This document shows positions 1 to 9,359 of a stretch of DNA of 64,000 bases, piece by piece. The notes beneath the pieces were generated by a model. The model was given only the letters and a program-made list of their open reading frames with translations, did not search any database and had not been told where the DNA came from. This DNA is from Gammaproteobacteria bacterium (lineage in GTDB: Bacteria; Pseudomonadota; Gammaproteobacteria; Enterobacterales; Alteromonadaceae): assembly GCA_018825965.1 (NCBI GenBank), contig JAHKAA010000016.1, positions 62,001 through 126,000 on the forward strand. Direction: 5' to 3'. Position 1 is the first letter of the stretch; every line of letters starts with the position of its first letter. The translations under genes and the position numbers were made by a program.

Positions 1-153
1 TTTTCATGTTCAAATATTTTGAATGATGAACTCAGTTTATTCCGCTTTTTTATAAATGCAAGCCGTTCTAAAGTACAGACATCGGAACTGACAAGCGGTT
101 TAAAGCAGTCTGACAACCCTAACTTAAGGTCAATTTATTTAAAGGTGAATATT

Positions 154-603
154 ATGAACAAAGCAACTTTACAACAAACTTTCAGTACTAACGCAGGTTT
201 TGGCGCTTTAGCATTACGAGTTCCAGTCGGTATTATTTTTGCCGCACACGGTGCACAAAAATTATTTGGCTGGTTTGGTGGCTACGGTTTAGAAGGCACT
301 GGTGGCTGGATGGAAAGCATAGGCCTGGCTCCTGGTGTTTTGATGGCCTTTTTAGCTGGTGCGGCTGAGTTTTTTGGTGGTTTGGCTCTGGTGTTTGGTG
401 TGTTAACCCGCCCTGCAGCAGTGACCTTAATTATCGCCATGTTAGTGGCCATCTTTAAAGTGCACTTTGCCAACGGATTTTTTATGAGCACCAACGGCTA
501 CGAATTTGCCTTAGCCTTGTTAGCAGCCAGTGTTTCTCTGTTATTCAGCGGTGCAGGTAAAGCCTCGGTCGATGCCATTATCGCGAAAAAACTAAGCCAA
601 TAA
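154..603 (+). CDS. DoxX family membrane protein
   Basis: This 149-residue protein fits the DoxX family of small four-helix inner-membrane proteins. The N-terminal half has the typical segment with VPVGIIFAAHGAQKLFGWFGG, followed by hydrophobic helices rich in Gly, Ala and Phe. I start it at the ATG at 154, because AAAGGTG lies 6 bases upstream and the reading frame before it has no DoxX character. Family members are often linked to redox or thiol stress, but the biochemical role is poorly defined. A pirin gene follows after 53 bases on the same strand, and DoxX-pirin pairs are common, so co-transcription is likely. Family call is firm; function is inference. Confidence 0.88.
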   Translation: MNKATLQQTFSTNAGFGALALRVPVGIIFAAHGAQKLFGWFGGYGLEGTGGWMESIGLAPGVLMAFLAGAAEFFGGLALVFGVLTRPAAVTLIIAMLVAIFKVHFANGFFMSTNGYEFALALLAASVSLLFSGAGKASVDAIIAKKLSQ

Positions 604-616
604 TCCAATCAAAGGA

Positions 617-638
617 ACACTCTCTGCAAAGAGAGTGT
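617..638 (+). other. Intergenic hairpin with GCAA tetraloop
   Basis: A perfect 9-bp stem (ACACTCTCT with AGAGAGTGT) closes a GCAA loop of the GNRA type between the DoxX and pirin genes. No run of T follows, so it does not look like a Rho-independent terminator. It may protect or process the dicistronic mRNA. Confidence 0.5.
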
Positions 639-656
639 CAACCGGAGTACCAAGAA

Positions 657-1349
657 ATGATTGAACTAAGATATGCGGCCGACCGCGGCACCGCCAATTT
701 TGGCTGGTTAAACAGCAAACATACCTTTTCTTTTGGCCGTTATTACGACCCGGCCCATATGGGGTTTTCAGCGCTTCGGGTGATTAACGATGACGAAGTA
801 GACGCAGCTGCAGGCTTTGACACCCATGGCCATCAGGATATGGAAATCATCAGTTATGTGCTGCAAGGTCAAATTGCCCACAAAGATTCAGCAGGCAATG
901 TAAAAACTTTACCTGCGGGTGAATTTCAGCTGATGAGTGCAGGCAAAGGCATTTATCACAGCGAATTTAACGCCAGTGATACAGACAACTTAAAATTTTT
1001 GCAGATTTGGATCCAGCCCAATCAATTTGGTGGCGAGCCTGGTTATCAGCAAAAAGACTTTAAGGCCGAAGCCGGCTTAACTTTGGTGATTACTCCGGAT
1101 GGCCGTGATGGCACTTTGCAGATCAAACAGGATGCTTGTTTATCCCAGCTGTTGTTAAGCGAGCATGATGTGATTGAATTGCCAGTGACTGCCAAACGCA
1201 ACTTCTACCTGCATTTAATTGAAGGGGAACTGGAGTTAAACGGCACAACAATGCAACCTGGTGATGGCGCAAAAATCAGTCGGGAAACTGAGCTGAAAGC
1301 TTTAGCCACTCAAGGGCCAGTTCAAGCCCTGTGGTTTGATTTGCCTTAA
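657..1349 (+). CDS. Pirin family bicupin protein (YhhW type)
   Basis: A 230-residue pirin-like cupin. The metal-binding pattern is visible in the N-terminal half: a DTHGHQDME segment gives two His, and GKGIYHSEFN gives the later His and Glu. Length matches E. coli YhhW (about 231 residues), whose homologues bind a metal and can show quercetin 2,3-dioxygenase activity. A second, longer pirin of a different subtype lies at 55963-56847. The start is the ATG at 657, with GGAG about 10 bases upstream. The physiological substrate is unknown. A short hairpin terminator follows the stop codon. Confidence 0.92.
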   Translation: MIELRYAADRGTANFGWLNSKHTFSFGRYYDPAHMGFSALRVINDDEVDAAAGFDTHGHQDMEIISYVLQGQIAHKDSAGNVKTLPAGEFQLMSAGKGIYHSEFNASDTDNLKFLQIWIQPNQFGGEPGYQQKDFKAEAGLTLVITPDGRDGTLQIKQDACLSQLLLSEHDVIELPVTAKRNFYLHLIEGELELNGTTMQPGDGAKISRETELKALATQGPVQALWFDLP

Positions 1350-1357
1350 TATCTGCA

Positions 1358-1383
1358 GGGAGCAGCTTTGCCGCTCCCTTTAT
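1358..1383. terminator. Hairpin terminator between convergent genes
   Basis: GGGAGC and GCTCCC form a stem around a 9-base loop and are followed by TTTATT. It lies between the pirin gene (+) and the chemotaxis receptor gene (-) and could serve the pirin transcript. Confidence 0.6.
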
Positions 1384-1398
1384 TGTCTGTCTAAACCC

Positions 1399-3150
1399 TT
1401 AAGCTCTTTTATTCAATTTGTTTAAAGTTTCCGACAAGCTATTCAATAGCGATTGATTGCGCCCTACCACCGAATTAATCTCACTGGCCGAAGCACTAGC
1501 TTTGGATGCCAGATGGCGAACTTCATCTGCAACCACAGAAAAGCCGCGTCCAGCCTCCCCCGCTCTTGCCGCTTCTATTGCTGCATTAAGCGCCAGCAAG
1601 TTAGTTTGATCTGCAATGGAATTTATAGAAGACACCATATTATTAATGCTTTGCCCTGAGCTTACCAGTTCAGACATGACAGAATCGCTGGTTTGAACCA
1701 CTAATAAACGTTCTGAAATATCTGACCCAAACATAATAATTTTCTGCAGTTCACCATAGGTATCTTTGACCACGCAGAAAGTGGCCGCTATGCCCAAAGC
1801 TTTGCCTTCAAGCTTGAGCTGAATATCAACGGAGATACTTTGCCCGTCAAGAACTTTGGCCGCCTGGTCCTGATTTAAAAAACTACGCCAGTCAGCCACA
1901 GCCCTGCTGAATTGTTCGTTGTTCAGTTTAAATTGTTGCTGTGGGTAATCATTCATCTCAATCAGCTGTCCGGCTTTGTCCCATTCCAGCATCAGATTCG
2001 ACTGACTAATAGCCTGAAAGCGGGTTTGGAATTCCAAAGCTGAAGATTTGACTTTACTGATATCGGTTAAAATCGCAATGTAATTGCTGTGCTGACCTTG
2101 TTCATCGTACACCGGGTTGCTGGTGACGGAGATCCACAAAGAGGTACCATCCCGACGATGAATTTCTATTTCATCATAAAAAGCCCGTGGTGCATTTAAT
2201 TCAGCTTCAATGCGCTCTTTAGTCACAGGATCTGTTTTAGGCCCGACCAGAAACTCCCGGGCTCTGTGACCTAACACTTCATGTTGCATATAACCTGTCA
2301 TTTGGCTAAAGCCTTTATTAACGTACTGAATTTTTCTTTCTGCGTCAGATATCAGAACCGCATTGTCAGTTTCATTCGCCACCATCGAAAGCAAACGAAA
2401 TTCCTTTTTTTGTTCCACTTCATGACTAATGTCATTGGCAAATTTTACAATTTTCAGCACTTTGCCATCAGGCCCTTTAATCGGGTTGTAAGTTGCGTGG
2501 ATCCAGATTTCTTTGCCACTTTTAGTCAACCTTTTATACTCAGCCGTCTGGTAGTTGCCTTCCCTCAATAGACGCCAGAAATCCGAGTAGCTGTTTGATG
2601 CAGCTTCTTTTGGATCAACAAAAATACGGTGATGTTGCCCTGTCACTTCCTTTAAGCTATATCCCATCAAATTCAGAAAGTTAGCATTGGCAAATAAAAT
2701 TTTTCCGTCTAAATCAAATTCAATCACAGCCTGAGCTCTGTGAATGGCTTGCAACTGAGATTCAAAATTCGCTTGCTTTGCAACTTGTTCCGTCACGTCG
2801 GAGGCAAATTTAATCACCTTCTGTACTTTGCCATTCTGGATAATGGGTGTGTAAGACGCCTGGATCCATACTTCAGTACCATTTTTCGCGATACGTTTAA
2901 ATTCAGCGGTTTGAGATTTTCCTGAACGTAGATCGGCCCAAAATTGCTGATAGGCTGCTGAGTTGGCTGTGTCTGGCCCGACAAAAATACTGTGATGTTT
3001 CCCTTGTATTTCCTGCAACTGATACCCCATCAGTTTCAGGAAATTGTCATTAGCGTGCTCAATCCGTCCATCCAGCGAAAACTGAATTACGGCCTGAGTT
3101 GTATTGATGGCATTGACGATGTTGTCAGAATTTGAATTAAAACCAAACAT
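1399..3150 (-). CDS. Soluble methyl-accepting chemotaxis protein with four PAS domains
   Basis: The protein (583 residues) has no membrane segment. Two near-identical PAS repeats at about 10-120 and 130-245 share GKHHSIF/GQHHRIF and EVWIQA/EIWIHA motifs. A third PAS (about 255-370) and a weaker fourth (about 375-490) follow. The C-terminal 80 residues carry the chemoreceptor hairpin tip, with [16 protein letters not shown] and [15 protein letters not shown]. The signalling domain is short, without the long coiled-coil arms of classical receptors, and resembles energy- or redox-taxis transducers. I start at 3150, where GGGAG lies 7 bases upstream. An extension to 3192 is open but has no ribosome site. 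It probably feeds CheA/CheW from the cytoplasm. The ligand or cofactor (heme or FAD) cannot be read from the sequence. Confidence 0.9.
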   Translation of the reverse strand: MFGFNSNSDNIVNAINTTQAVIQFSLDGRIEHANDNFLKLMGYQLQEIQGKHHSIFVGPDTANSAAYQQFWADLRSGKSQTAEFKRIAKNGTEVWIQASYTPIIQNGKVQKVIKFASDVTEQVAKQANFESQLQAIHRAQAVIEFDLDGKILFANANFLNLMGYSLKEVTGQHHRIFVDPKEAASNSYSDFWRLLREGNYQTAEYKRLTKSGKEIWIHATYNPIKGPDGKVLKIVKFANDISHEVEQKKEFRLLSMVANETDNAVLISDAERKIQYVNKGFSQMTGYMQHEVLGHRAREFLVGPKTDPVTKERIEAELNAPRAFYDEIEIHRRDGTSLWISVTSNPVYDEQGQHSNYIAILTDISKVKSSALEFQTRFQAISQSNLMLEWDKAGQLIEMNDYPQQQFKLNNEQFSRAVADWRSFLNQDQAAKVLDGQSISVDIQLKLEGKALGIAATFCVVKDTYGELQKIIMFGSDISERLLVVQTSDSVMSELVSSGQSINNMVSSINSIADQTNLLALNAAIEAARAGEAGRGFSVVADEVRHLASKASASASEINSVVGRNQSLLNSLSETLNKLNKRA

Positions 3151-3311
3151 AAGTACACTCCCTTGCTGCAGATGTAACTTGAAACGGTACATAGTAACTA
3201 TAGGCAGGTGTCTGATTTAGTACAGAAAGTCATGGTTATTTTTTGAGTATCCGCCGATATAAACTCTACGGCTTAACCTCCTTGTTTAAGCAGTAGACTG
3301 GAACCTGAATT

Positions 3312-4154
3312 TTACTGATGGACCTTAAACAACCACAAAACTGCTATTTTAAATTCAGACCGCCAGGCCGCTTCGTTATGTTCGGCTTCCTCCACCAGAT
3401 GATACTGAGTCAATTCAGCCGGATGACCCTGACTGAGCACAGCCTGATACACCTTTTGCAGGTCCGGCACCATAGAGTCGCCTTCTTTACCGCCCATGTA
3501 AAAATACAAACGCGCGTCCTTAGCTGCCGGATGATTTTCAAACCATCTGACCTGTTCACCTGTGATCCAATACGAAGGTGAAAAAATACCCGCTTTACCA
3601 AACACCTGTGGAAATTGCAGTATGGCGTAATGGCTGATTAAACCGCCTAAAGAACTGCCCATAATAGCTGTGTGTTCAACATCAGCCAAAGTGCGGTAAT
3701 GCTGGTCTATATAAGGTTTCACTGCAGTGGCAATAAATTCGATATAAGCTTTGCCTTCGGCTTTACCAAACTTCGCATGATCCACAGGGTTCAGCTCAGT
3801 CATACGTTTTTCACCACCGTTATCTATCGCCACCACAATAAGCTCAAGCTGACCTGATGCTGCAAGTTCATTCAGCGTTTCATCAACTCCCCACTCACCC
3901 GCATAAGCTGTTGCATCATCAAACAGGTTCTGGCCGTCGTGCATATAAAGCACCGGGTATCTTTTATCTGAACTGCTGTACCCCGGTGGTAAATACAACC
4001 GCACTTGCCTGCTGCGGTTCAAACCAGGCATAGCAAAAGCTTCGGTCAGTACTGTTACTTCAGCCAAAGCAGTAGAGACTTTTGGCTGGGGTGCGGGTTC
4101 AGAGCAGGCTGAGATCACTATGATCAGAGGTAAAACAAAAATAAGCGAACGCAT
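3312..4154 (-). CDS. Lipoprotein alpha/beta hydrolase, putative esterase family
   Basis: A 280-residue protein with a lipoprotein signal ending in the lipobox VISAC, so it is probably anchored in the envelope. The mature part fits the Esterase_D/enterochelin-esterase fold: RQVRLYLPPGYSS, VLYMHDGQNLFDD, and the nucleophile elbow GSSLGG. A His near the C-terminus (EEAEHNEAAW) is the likely catalytic base. Relatives hydrolyse siderophores, feruloyl esters or other small esters, and the substrate cannot be chosen here. The start has AAGGA 6 bases upstream. The gene stands alone, divergent from the EamA transporter gene. Confidence 0.87.
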   Translation of the reverse strand: MRSLIFVLPLIIVISACSEPAPQPKVSTALAEVTVLTEAFAMPGLNRSRQVRLYLPPGYSSSDKRYPVLYMHDGQNLFDDATAYAGEWGVDETLNELAASGQLELIVVAIDNGGEKRMTELNPVDHAKFGKAEGKAYIEFIATAVKPYIDQHYRTLADVEHTAIMGSSLGGLISHYAILQFPQVFGKAGIFSPSYWITGEQVRWFENHPAAKDARLYFYMGGKEGDSMVPDLQKVYQAVLSQGHPAELTQYHLVEEAEHNEAAWRSEFKIAVLWLFKVHQ

Positions 4155-4330
4155 ACTATGTCCTTCAGCTATAACAGAAAAGACTTGAGCCTACCCAGCC
4201 TGGCTGAAAACAACAAATAAAAAGTTGTTACTAAATGCAGTCAAAACTGTTGTTAAAAACGCCACTTGAATTGTGCAAAGCGGGTCGCTACAGTGACGAT
4301 CTTTCTGGTTTGCTCAGCAGTGGCTATTGC

Positions 4331-5197
4331 ATGTTTTTATCGTCTTACCGTTACTTTTATATGGCCGCTTTAGCCGCAGCTATGATGGGCACTATAGGTT
4401 TAATAGCCCGCTACAGTGCTGTTGACCCAGCCAGCCTTACTTTTTACCGCTTAGGCTTGGGCGCCTGTATTCTGGCATTGTATTTAACCTTAACCGGGCA
4501 ATTACGGCTGCTATGGGGGAAACCACCAGTCTTAGTGCTGCTGAATGGTGTGTTGCTGGCCAGTTTTATTTTGTGCTTTTTATCTGCAATTCAGACAATC
4601 TCTTTAACCCTGGCTATTTTGCTGGTGTATCTGGCTCCGGCATTGTCGGCCATTATTGCCCATTTTTTGTTTGCTGAACGCTTAACCAGTCGCACTTTGT
4701 TATTGATCATACTGGCTTTTTTTGGTTTTTTTATGCTGCAGGAGTTTCAGCCTGGCAGCTATATTGAACAGCAACAAGGCCTTGGGTATGCAGTGGCTTC
4801 TTTAGTCACCTACACGGCTTTTATTTTATTCAATAAAAAAGTGCCTGATACCATACCTCTGTATCACAAAAGTTTTTATCAGTTGCTGGTAGGCTCTCTC
4901 TGTGTTTTGCCTTTGATGATGGATAAACCCATGCCTGACACAGAACAATGGTTGTGGTTGCTGGCTGCCGGGTTATTTCCGGGATTTCTGGCCTTGCTGT
5001 TTGCATTGCAAGCCATTCAACATTTACCCACCCGCGTGTTTGGGACTCTGGCTTATCTGGAACCTGTAGTGGTCATTATCACTGCCTGGCTGCTGTTTGC
5101 TGAACCTATGTCTGTTTTGCAATGGCTTGGCGCGCTGCTGATTTTAGCTTCTGGTATAGCTCAGGCCTGGTTAAGCCAAAGCCCACAACAAAGCTGA
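4331..5197 (+). CDS. EamA/DMT family transporter
   Basis: An integral membrane protein with about ten predicted hydrophobic helices in two repeated halves, typical of drug/metabolite exporters of the EamA family. Recognisable elements are TFYRLGLGACIL early in the first repeat and LAYLEPVVVIITAWLLFAE in the second. I place the start at 4331 (288 residues), since the 32 residues before it are unlike the family. The ribosome site is weak, and starts at 4235 or 4361 cannot be excluded. Substrate unknown. Members export amino acids, purines or other metabolites. Confidence 0.88.
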   Translation: MFLSSYRYFYMAALAAAMMGTIGLIARYSAVDPASLTFYRLGLGACILALYLTLTGQLRLLWGKPPVLVLLNGVLLASFILCFLSAIQTISLTLAILLVYLAPALSAIIAHFLFAERLTSRTLLLIILAFFGFFMLQEFQPGSYIEQQQGLGYAVASLVTYTAFILFNKKVPDTIPLYHKSFYQLLVGSLCVLPLMMDKPMPDTEQWLWLLAAGLFPGFLALLFALQAIQHLPTRVFGTLAYLEPVVVIITAWLLFAEPMSVLQWLGALLILASGIAQAWLSQSPQQS

Positions 5198-5207
5198 TTC
5201 AATCAAC

Positions 5208-5594
5208 CTAAGGAGCCACGTCCAGCGACACTCTGTTGCGTAAAATCACTTCTTCACCAGGACTAAAGAGGTTGGTGTTATGCAGGAACAACTCCAGCCT
5301 CATCGCAGGTGTAATACGTAAAGGCCTTTCCAGCACATAACGTTTGGTGCAAGGTAAGCTAAGCAACAGTTCGTCCTGTAATCTGAGTTCTAACTGACAA
5401 TGGATGCCGTCAGGCAACACGCCCGTCATACTGTAGGCAATAAAATCTGTCTGTTTTTCCGGCCACTGGGGTTGATGAGGCAAGCGGCTGCGCTGGCCTG
5501 CGATCAAGAGTTTTTCTGTAGTCCAGGTGAGATCCAGAGGTGCAGACAACACCAGTAAAGGCATACTCAATAACAGAGCACAAAAAAGCTTCAT
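5208..5594 (-). CDS. Secreted protein of unknown function
   Basis: A 128-residue protein with a clear signal peptide (MKLFCALLLSMPLLVLSA). The mature part, about 110 residues, has alternating polar and hydrophobic segments suggesting beta strands and two cysteines that could pair. I do not recognise a family. AAGGTG lies 8 bases before the ATG. It follows the DUF2799 lipoprotein gene on the same strand after a 28-base gap, so the two are probably co-transcribed envelope proteins. Confidence 0.7.
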   Translation of the reverse strand: MKLFCALLLSMPLLVLSAPLDLTWTTEKLLIAGQRSRLPHQPQWPEKQTDFIAYSMTGVLPDGIHCQLELRLQDELLLSLPCTKRYVLERPLRITPAMRLELFLHNTNLFSPGEEVILRNRVSLDVAP

Positions 5595-5622
5595 CTGTTG
5601 ATCACCTTAGTCAGCCCCCTTG

Positions 5623-6225
5623 TTAGCCACCTTGCTGGATCAAACTAAACTGCAATTCGGCTTGTTTTAAATCACGCTGTAACTGGCCTTGCATTTGGTT
5701 CAGCTCACGCAGCTGTTGCTGCAGATTGCGGTTTTCATCCAACAACTTTTGTTTCTGCTGCTTGTCTTTTTGCACACTCAACTCTTTGCTGTTGTCGTCG
5801 ATACGTTGTTCCAATTGCTCTATAGTGCCGGCATTTCGCTGCAAGGTTTTTTGTAAATTCAGCAGCGCAGATTCAGCCTGATACCATGTACGGCCTCTGT
5901 CATAACCTAAACGAAACTGCGGCTCTAAAGCACCGGTACAAACTTTGTTATAAGCACCACCACTTTGGCCTAACGCTCTGCCAGCATCGTAAGTGCAGTA
6001 CAACATCACCCCTTGTGCGTGGCCTTGTTCATAAGCTTTAAAATCAGCAGCTACCCCATGTTCAGCACAGTCTTTTTGGTAGCTGCGAAATTTAGTGCTG
6101 GCGATGCCTTGCTGACCATCGATTTTGCCAATAGCAAACCAGTCTCCCATCTGACATTCCTGTGGACTGATGCTGCTGCAGCCTGTAAGCACTAGTGCAG
6201 CTATCAGTAAAACCCCTTGTTTCAT
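5623..6225 (-). CDS. DUF2799 lipoprotein
   Basis: A 200-residue lipoprotein: the signal ends in LTGC, and the mature protein starts SSISPQEC. The segment GDWFAIGKIDGQQG, repeated GxxxG turns and FRLGYDRGRTWY match the DUF2799 family of short enterobacterial and marine lipoproteins. The last 80 residues are Gln/Leu-rich with heptad spacing and should form a coiled coil. Function is unknown. The downstream secreted protein at 5208-5594 is probably in the same operon. Confidence 0.85.
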   Translation of the reverse strand: MKQGVLLIAALVLTGCSSISPQECQMGDWFAIGKIDGQQGIASTKFRSYQKDCAEHGVAADFKAYEQGHAQGVMLYCTYDAGRALGQSGGAYNKVCTGALEPQFRLGYDRGRTWYQAESALLNLQKTLQRNAGTIEQLEQRIDDNSKELSVQKDKQQKQKLLDENRNLQQQLRELNQMQGQLQRDLKQAELQFSLIQQGG

Positions 6226-6344
6226 GTCACTTATCCCTTTGCATTTCTCTTCATTTTAAGACACTTACTTATAGCGGATTAGTTCAGCAAATACATCTTT
6301 TTTGCCTTAGACTAAAGGCAGTTTTGCAGAAATCCCGTGGTGTA

Positions 6345-6992
6345 ATGAATTATCTGGCCCATCTGCTGTTAGCACAACCCAAGACTGATTCCCGTATTGG
6401 TAATTTATTGGGTGACTTTTACCATGGCACCAGGCTGGAGTTATTAAGCCCTGCAGTGGCCGCCGGTTTATATAATCACAGAGCTGTGGATTGGTTTACC
6501 GATCAACATCCACAAGTTCGCTCAGCCCGTTTGCTGTTTAGCCCACAAGTACGGCGTTTTTCCCCTATAGCTTTGGATATGTTGTTTGATTTTTGCCTGA
6601 TTAAACACTGGAGCCATTTTTTTGCTTCAGACTTTAGCGACTACAAGGCTCAGCTGTATCGTCAGTTGCAAAACGACTTGCCACAGATGCCAGAGGCTAT
6701 GGCCAGAACCTTTAAAGCTGTGACTGAACAAGACTGGTTTGGCCGTTACGCCCAACTTGAAGGTATTCAACAGGCGTTACGCCGTATGGCGCTGCATGGC
6801 CGCTTTACTGCCCGTTATGCCTCTATTGCAGATGAATTGCCAGAGCTTCAGGCAGAAACAGAAGCTGTGTTCCTCAGCTTTTTCCCCCAGTTACAAAGCT
6901 TTATTCAACATGCTGCCATAGAACAGGACCCCATGCTGGCCTTTGAACGTTACAGTAAAGCCACAGGCAAAGACCAAAGCAATACCGCCTGA
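6345..6992 (+). CDS. acpH: Acyl carrier protein phosphodiesterase
   Basis: A 215-residue member of the AcpH family (HD-like fold), which removes the 4'-phosphopantetheine arm from acyl carrier protein. Diagnostic segments are MNYLAHLLLA at the start, GNLLGDFYHG, and HRAVDWFTDQHP. Length is close to E. coli AcpH (193) plus a short tail. The start at 6345 is set by the family N-terminus, because the open frame upstream has no similarity. Its last 43 bases overlap the 3' end of sixA on the other strand. Confidence 0.93.
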   Translation: MNYLAHLLLAQPKTDSRIGNLLGDFYHGTRLELLSPAVAAGLYNHRAVDWFTDQHPQVRSARLLFSPQVRRFSPIALDMLFDFCLIKHWSHFFASDFSDYKAQLYRQLQNDLPQMPEAMARTFKAVTEQDWFGRYAQLEGIQQALRRMALHGRFTARYASIADELPELQAETEAVFLSFFPQLQSFIQHAAIEQDPMLAFERYSKATGKDQSNTA

Positions 6993-7420
6993 TCAGGGCT
7001 AAGTTCAAGCGCTGTAATGGAGGCTTTTTTGATATAAAAATGCCCGGCGTCGCTATTCAGTAACAGCGCCAGCAAAACAGAAATATCAGGTTCATGGCCG
7101 ACACAGCAGACGGACTCAACCCCTTGTTTGGTCAGTTCAGTTAACGCCTTGCGCTGCACTTCTGGTTGAGTATCAATAATCAGCCAGGCTTGTTGTTGAG
7201 GTTCAGGCCAGTCGGCATGCTGATGCAGCAACAGCGCTGTTTGTTCGGCTCGATGAAAAGGACTGGTCAGCAGCAGTTGTGGATGTATCTGCTGCTTTTT
7301 ACAAAAATCCGCCAGTTTTTGACATTGTTTAATACCTTTATCCACCAGATCACGACTTGGATCCGGCAGTCCCAAAGCTCTGTCCTGTGCCGTAGCATGA
7401 CGCACTAAATACAGCAGCAT
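6950..7420 (-). CDS. sixA: Phosphohistidine phosphatase SixA
   Basis: A 156-residue member of the small histidine-phosphatase branch. The catalytic RHA motif sits at residues 7-9 (YLVRHATAQ), TSPFHRAEQT carries the second Arg, and VGHEPD carries the second His. E. coli SixA dephosphorylates the phosphohistidine of phosphotransfer proteins such as ArcB and of the nitrogen PTS. The gene starts 6 bases after the preceding secreted-protein gene on the same strand, so the two are probably one transcript. Its 3' end overlaps acpH antisense by 43 bases. Confidence 0.9.
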   Translation of the reverse strand: MLLYLVRHATAQDRALGLPDPSRDLVDKGIKQCQKLADFCKKQQIHPQLLLTSPFHRAEQTALLLHQHADWPEPQQQAWLIIDTQPEVQRKALTELTKQGVESVCCVGHEPDISVLLALLLNSDAGHFYIKKASITALELSPDQAVLLWSLPVALL

Positions 7421-7426
7421 CAGGTT

Positions 7427-7981
7427 TTACTTCGCTTGAGGTGCAAAATCTGCACTTTCAAAATAAAGCTGCTCTGCATCTTTGCCTTTGGCCTGATAAA
7501 GAATTTCATCCACAGCACCTTCACCTTTAATAGCCCTGACCAATAGCTCGCCTTGCGAAAGTGCAATACGATAAAGCCCGTCTTGCTCCGCCGCTGCGCC
7601 AACAGCTTTATCCAGCAATTTTTTTTGCACCAGCACTGTTACAGTGCCGAGATCTTTACCGCCCCGTTCAAAGTGGCCCAGATAAACTTGTGCATTAAAG
7701 GTCTTTATCTTGCCCTGCTGTAAATCCTGTAACGCAAAAGGCTGTGGCTCCAATGTCACCAGGCTTTTTGCTGTGAGCGCCTGCAGAACTTGCTCTGGTA
7801 GTTCACTGCTGACCTGAAGCACAATCTGATGGGCGTGTTTACCTGTAGGAAAAGGCAGATGAGAGGCAATAAACTGATCGTCCACCTGCAGTAATACCAT
7901 GCCGTGTGTTCCATGACTGGCATGCAGACAAGCCCAAAGCGGTGAACTCACACAAAACAATACAAGCAAAAATGCTTTCAT
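7427..7981 (-). CDS. Secreted protein of unknown function
   Basis: A 184-residue exported protein. The hydrophobic signal segment MKAFLLVLFCVSSPLWA is followed by a His-rich stretch (HASHGTHG) at the mature N-terminus. The start at 7981 is supported by AAGGAG 9 bases upstream; the longer open frame to 8047 lacks such a site. The rest is soluble and alpha/beta-like, with no family I recognise. The His-rich N-terminus could bind a metal ion, which is speculation. sixA follows after 6 bases. Confidence 0.72.
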   Translation of the reverse strand: MKAFLLVLFCVSSPLWACLHASHGTHGMVLLQVDDQFIASHLPFPTGKHAHQIVLQVSSELPEQVLQALTAKSLVTLEPQPFALQDLQQGKIKTFNAQVYLGHFERGGKDLGTVTVLVQKKLLDKAVGAAAEQDGLYRIALSQGELLVRAIKGEGAVDEILYQAKGKDAEQLYFESADFAPQAK

Positions 7982-8081
7982 CAGGACCAACTCCTTCATT
8001 CTACTTTGGCTGAGTCTGCAACTATCCATGACATGGGTCAAGTTCAATACCAGATTGCCATACCCACCAGCTAAAAAATAT

Positions 8082-8090
8082 TGCTATAAT
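8082..8090 (+). promoter_or_regulatory. Extended -10 promoter of rraB
   Basis: TTGCTATAAT contains a perfect TATAAT (8085-8090) preceded by TG one base away, the extended -10 form, which needs little -35 sequence. It lies 62 bases before the rraB start. A TTGCCA at 8055-8060 is 24 bases from it, too far for a normal -35. Confidence 0.6.
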
Positions 8091-8152
8091 CCGGCCACTT
8101 GCCGCACCGGTCCTGCCGGGTCGGTCTATTAAACTGATGTGGAGAGCGGACC

Positions 8153-8545
8153 ATGCAATTTCCTGATGACGGCAACGGCGATATGCTGCGTGCCTTAATG
8201 GACGCCGGAATAGATTTAAGCCAGCCTCTGGCCATCGATTTTTATCTGGTATTCAAAAACAAAGACCAAGCAGAAAAAGCTATGGCCGCTTTAGTAGCGT
8301 CAGAGCTGCAAGGTGAAGTCGAACTGCACTTCAACGATCTGGAGCAATGGGAGCTGATTGTCAGCCAGACCATGGTGCCAGAGCATGCTGCAGTGACAAC
8401 CCGTGAAGCTGAACTGGATAAATTCGCTAAGAAATTCAGTGGCCACAATGATGGCTGGGGCGTGATGCAACATCAGGACGGCGACGACGACTTTGATGAT
8501 GAACATGGCGACGACTGCGACCCTGACTGTGGTCACCAGCATTAA
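8153..8545 (+). CDS. rraB: Regulator of ribonuclease activity B (RraB family)
   Basis: A 130-residue RraB-domain protein. The N-terminus FPDDGNGDMLRALMDAG and the block IDFYLVFKNKDQAEKAM match the family, as does GHNDGWGVM near residue 100. The last 25 residues are strongly acidic (DGDDDFDDE) and end CDPDCGHQH. E. coli RraB binds RNase E and modulates its activity on mRNA subsets. The family also contains proteins of untested role, so the RNase E link is by homology. The ribosome site GGAGAG is 7 bases upstream. The YebC gene follows after 31 bases. Confidence 0.85.
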   Translation: MQFPDDGNGDMLRALMDAGIDLSQPLAIDFYLVFKNKDQAEKAMAALVASELQGEVELHFNDLEQWELIVSQTMVPEHAAVTTREAELDKFAKKFSGHNDGWGVMQHQDGDDDFDDEHGDDCDPDCGHQH

Positions 8546-8576
8546 TTTTTACTGATACAGATACGAGAGAGAAGCA

Positions 8577-9278
8577 ATGGGCGCTCAATGGAAAGTTAAA
8601 CACAAAGCTGACGCTTCGGCTGCCAAAGGCCGTATTTTTACTAAACTAGCCAAAGAAATCATGGTTGCAGCCCGTAACGGTGCCGACCCTGATATGAACT
8701 CTAAATTACGTGTTGCAGTTGAAGCCGCCAAAAAAGCTTCAATGCCTCGTGAGACTTTAGAGCGCGCCATTAAAAAAGGCGCAGGTTTACTGGACGGCCC
8801 GGCCAACTATGAAACCGTCGTGTACGAAGGTTTTGCCCCACATCAGGTGCCTGTTATTGTTGAATGTTTAACAGACAACAAAAACCGCTCGGCCCAGAGT
8901 ATCCGTGTGCTGTTCCGTAAAGGTCAGTTAGGCGGTTCGGGTTCAGTCTCATGGGACTTCAAATACTTAGGCGAAATTGTTGCACACGCCGTAACACCTG
9001 ATGCCGATTTAGAAGTAGCAGCTATTGAAGCTGGTGCCCAGGATTTTGAAGAAGGTGAAGAAGGCGATAGCGTATTCCTGACCGAACCTACAGATCTGGA
9101 TGCCGTCAGCAAAGCTTTACCTGCTTTTGGTTTTAACGTCACCTCAGCCAAACTGGTGTATCGTCCAAATAACCCTGTGACTTTGGATGACGCAGCCCGC
9201 GCTGAAGTGGAAGCCTTTTTGGAAGCTATTGACGCCGACGATGACGTACAACATGTGTACGTAGGGTTAGCAGGTTAA
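8577..9278 (+). CDS. YebC/PmpR-TACO1 family protein
   Basis: A 233-residue YebC-family protein. It shows the N-terminal [20 protein letters not shown], the hallmark [11 protein letters not shown], and [19 protein letters not shown], followed by EGFAP and NDKNRSA-type segments and the acidic C-terminal domain. Relatives bind DNA as regulators or assist translation elongation of proline stretches. Several bacteria carry two paralogues, and the WKVKHK N-terminus differs from the GHSKWANIKH of canonical YebC, so I give no gene symbol. Probably co-transcribed with rraB, and followed by a strong terminator. Confidence 0.92.
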   Translation: MGAQWKVKHKADASAAKGRIFTKLAKEIMVAARNGADPDMNSKLRVAVEAAKKASMPRETLERAIKKGAGLLDGPANYETVVYEGFAPHQVPVIVECLTDNKNRSAQSIRVLFRKGQLGGSGSVSWDFKYLGEIVAHAVTPDADLEVAAIEAGAQDFEEGEEGDSVFLTEPTDLDAVSKALPAFGFNVTSAKLVYRPNNPVTLDDAARAEVEAFLEAIDADDDVQHVYVGLAG

Positions 9279-9292
9279 TACTGCACACTGAA

Positions 9293-9324
9293 AACAAAGG
9301 CGGCTTGGGCCGCCTTTGTTTTTT
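9293..9324 (+). terminator. Rho-independent terminator after the YebC gene
   Basis: AACAAAGGCGGC and GCCGCCTTTGTT pair as a perfect 12-bp stem around TTGG and are followed by TTTTAT. This is the end of the rraB-yebC transcript. Confidence 0.92.
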
Positions 9325-9359
9325 ATGAACTTTGAACTCTTTGCTCTACAGGTATTGTG

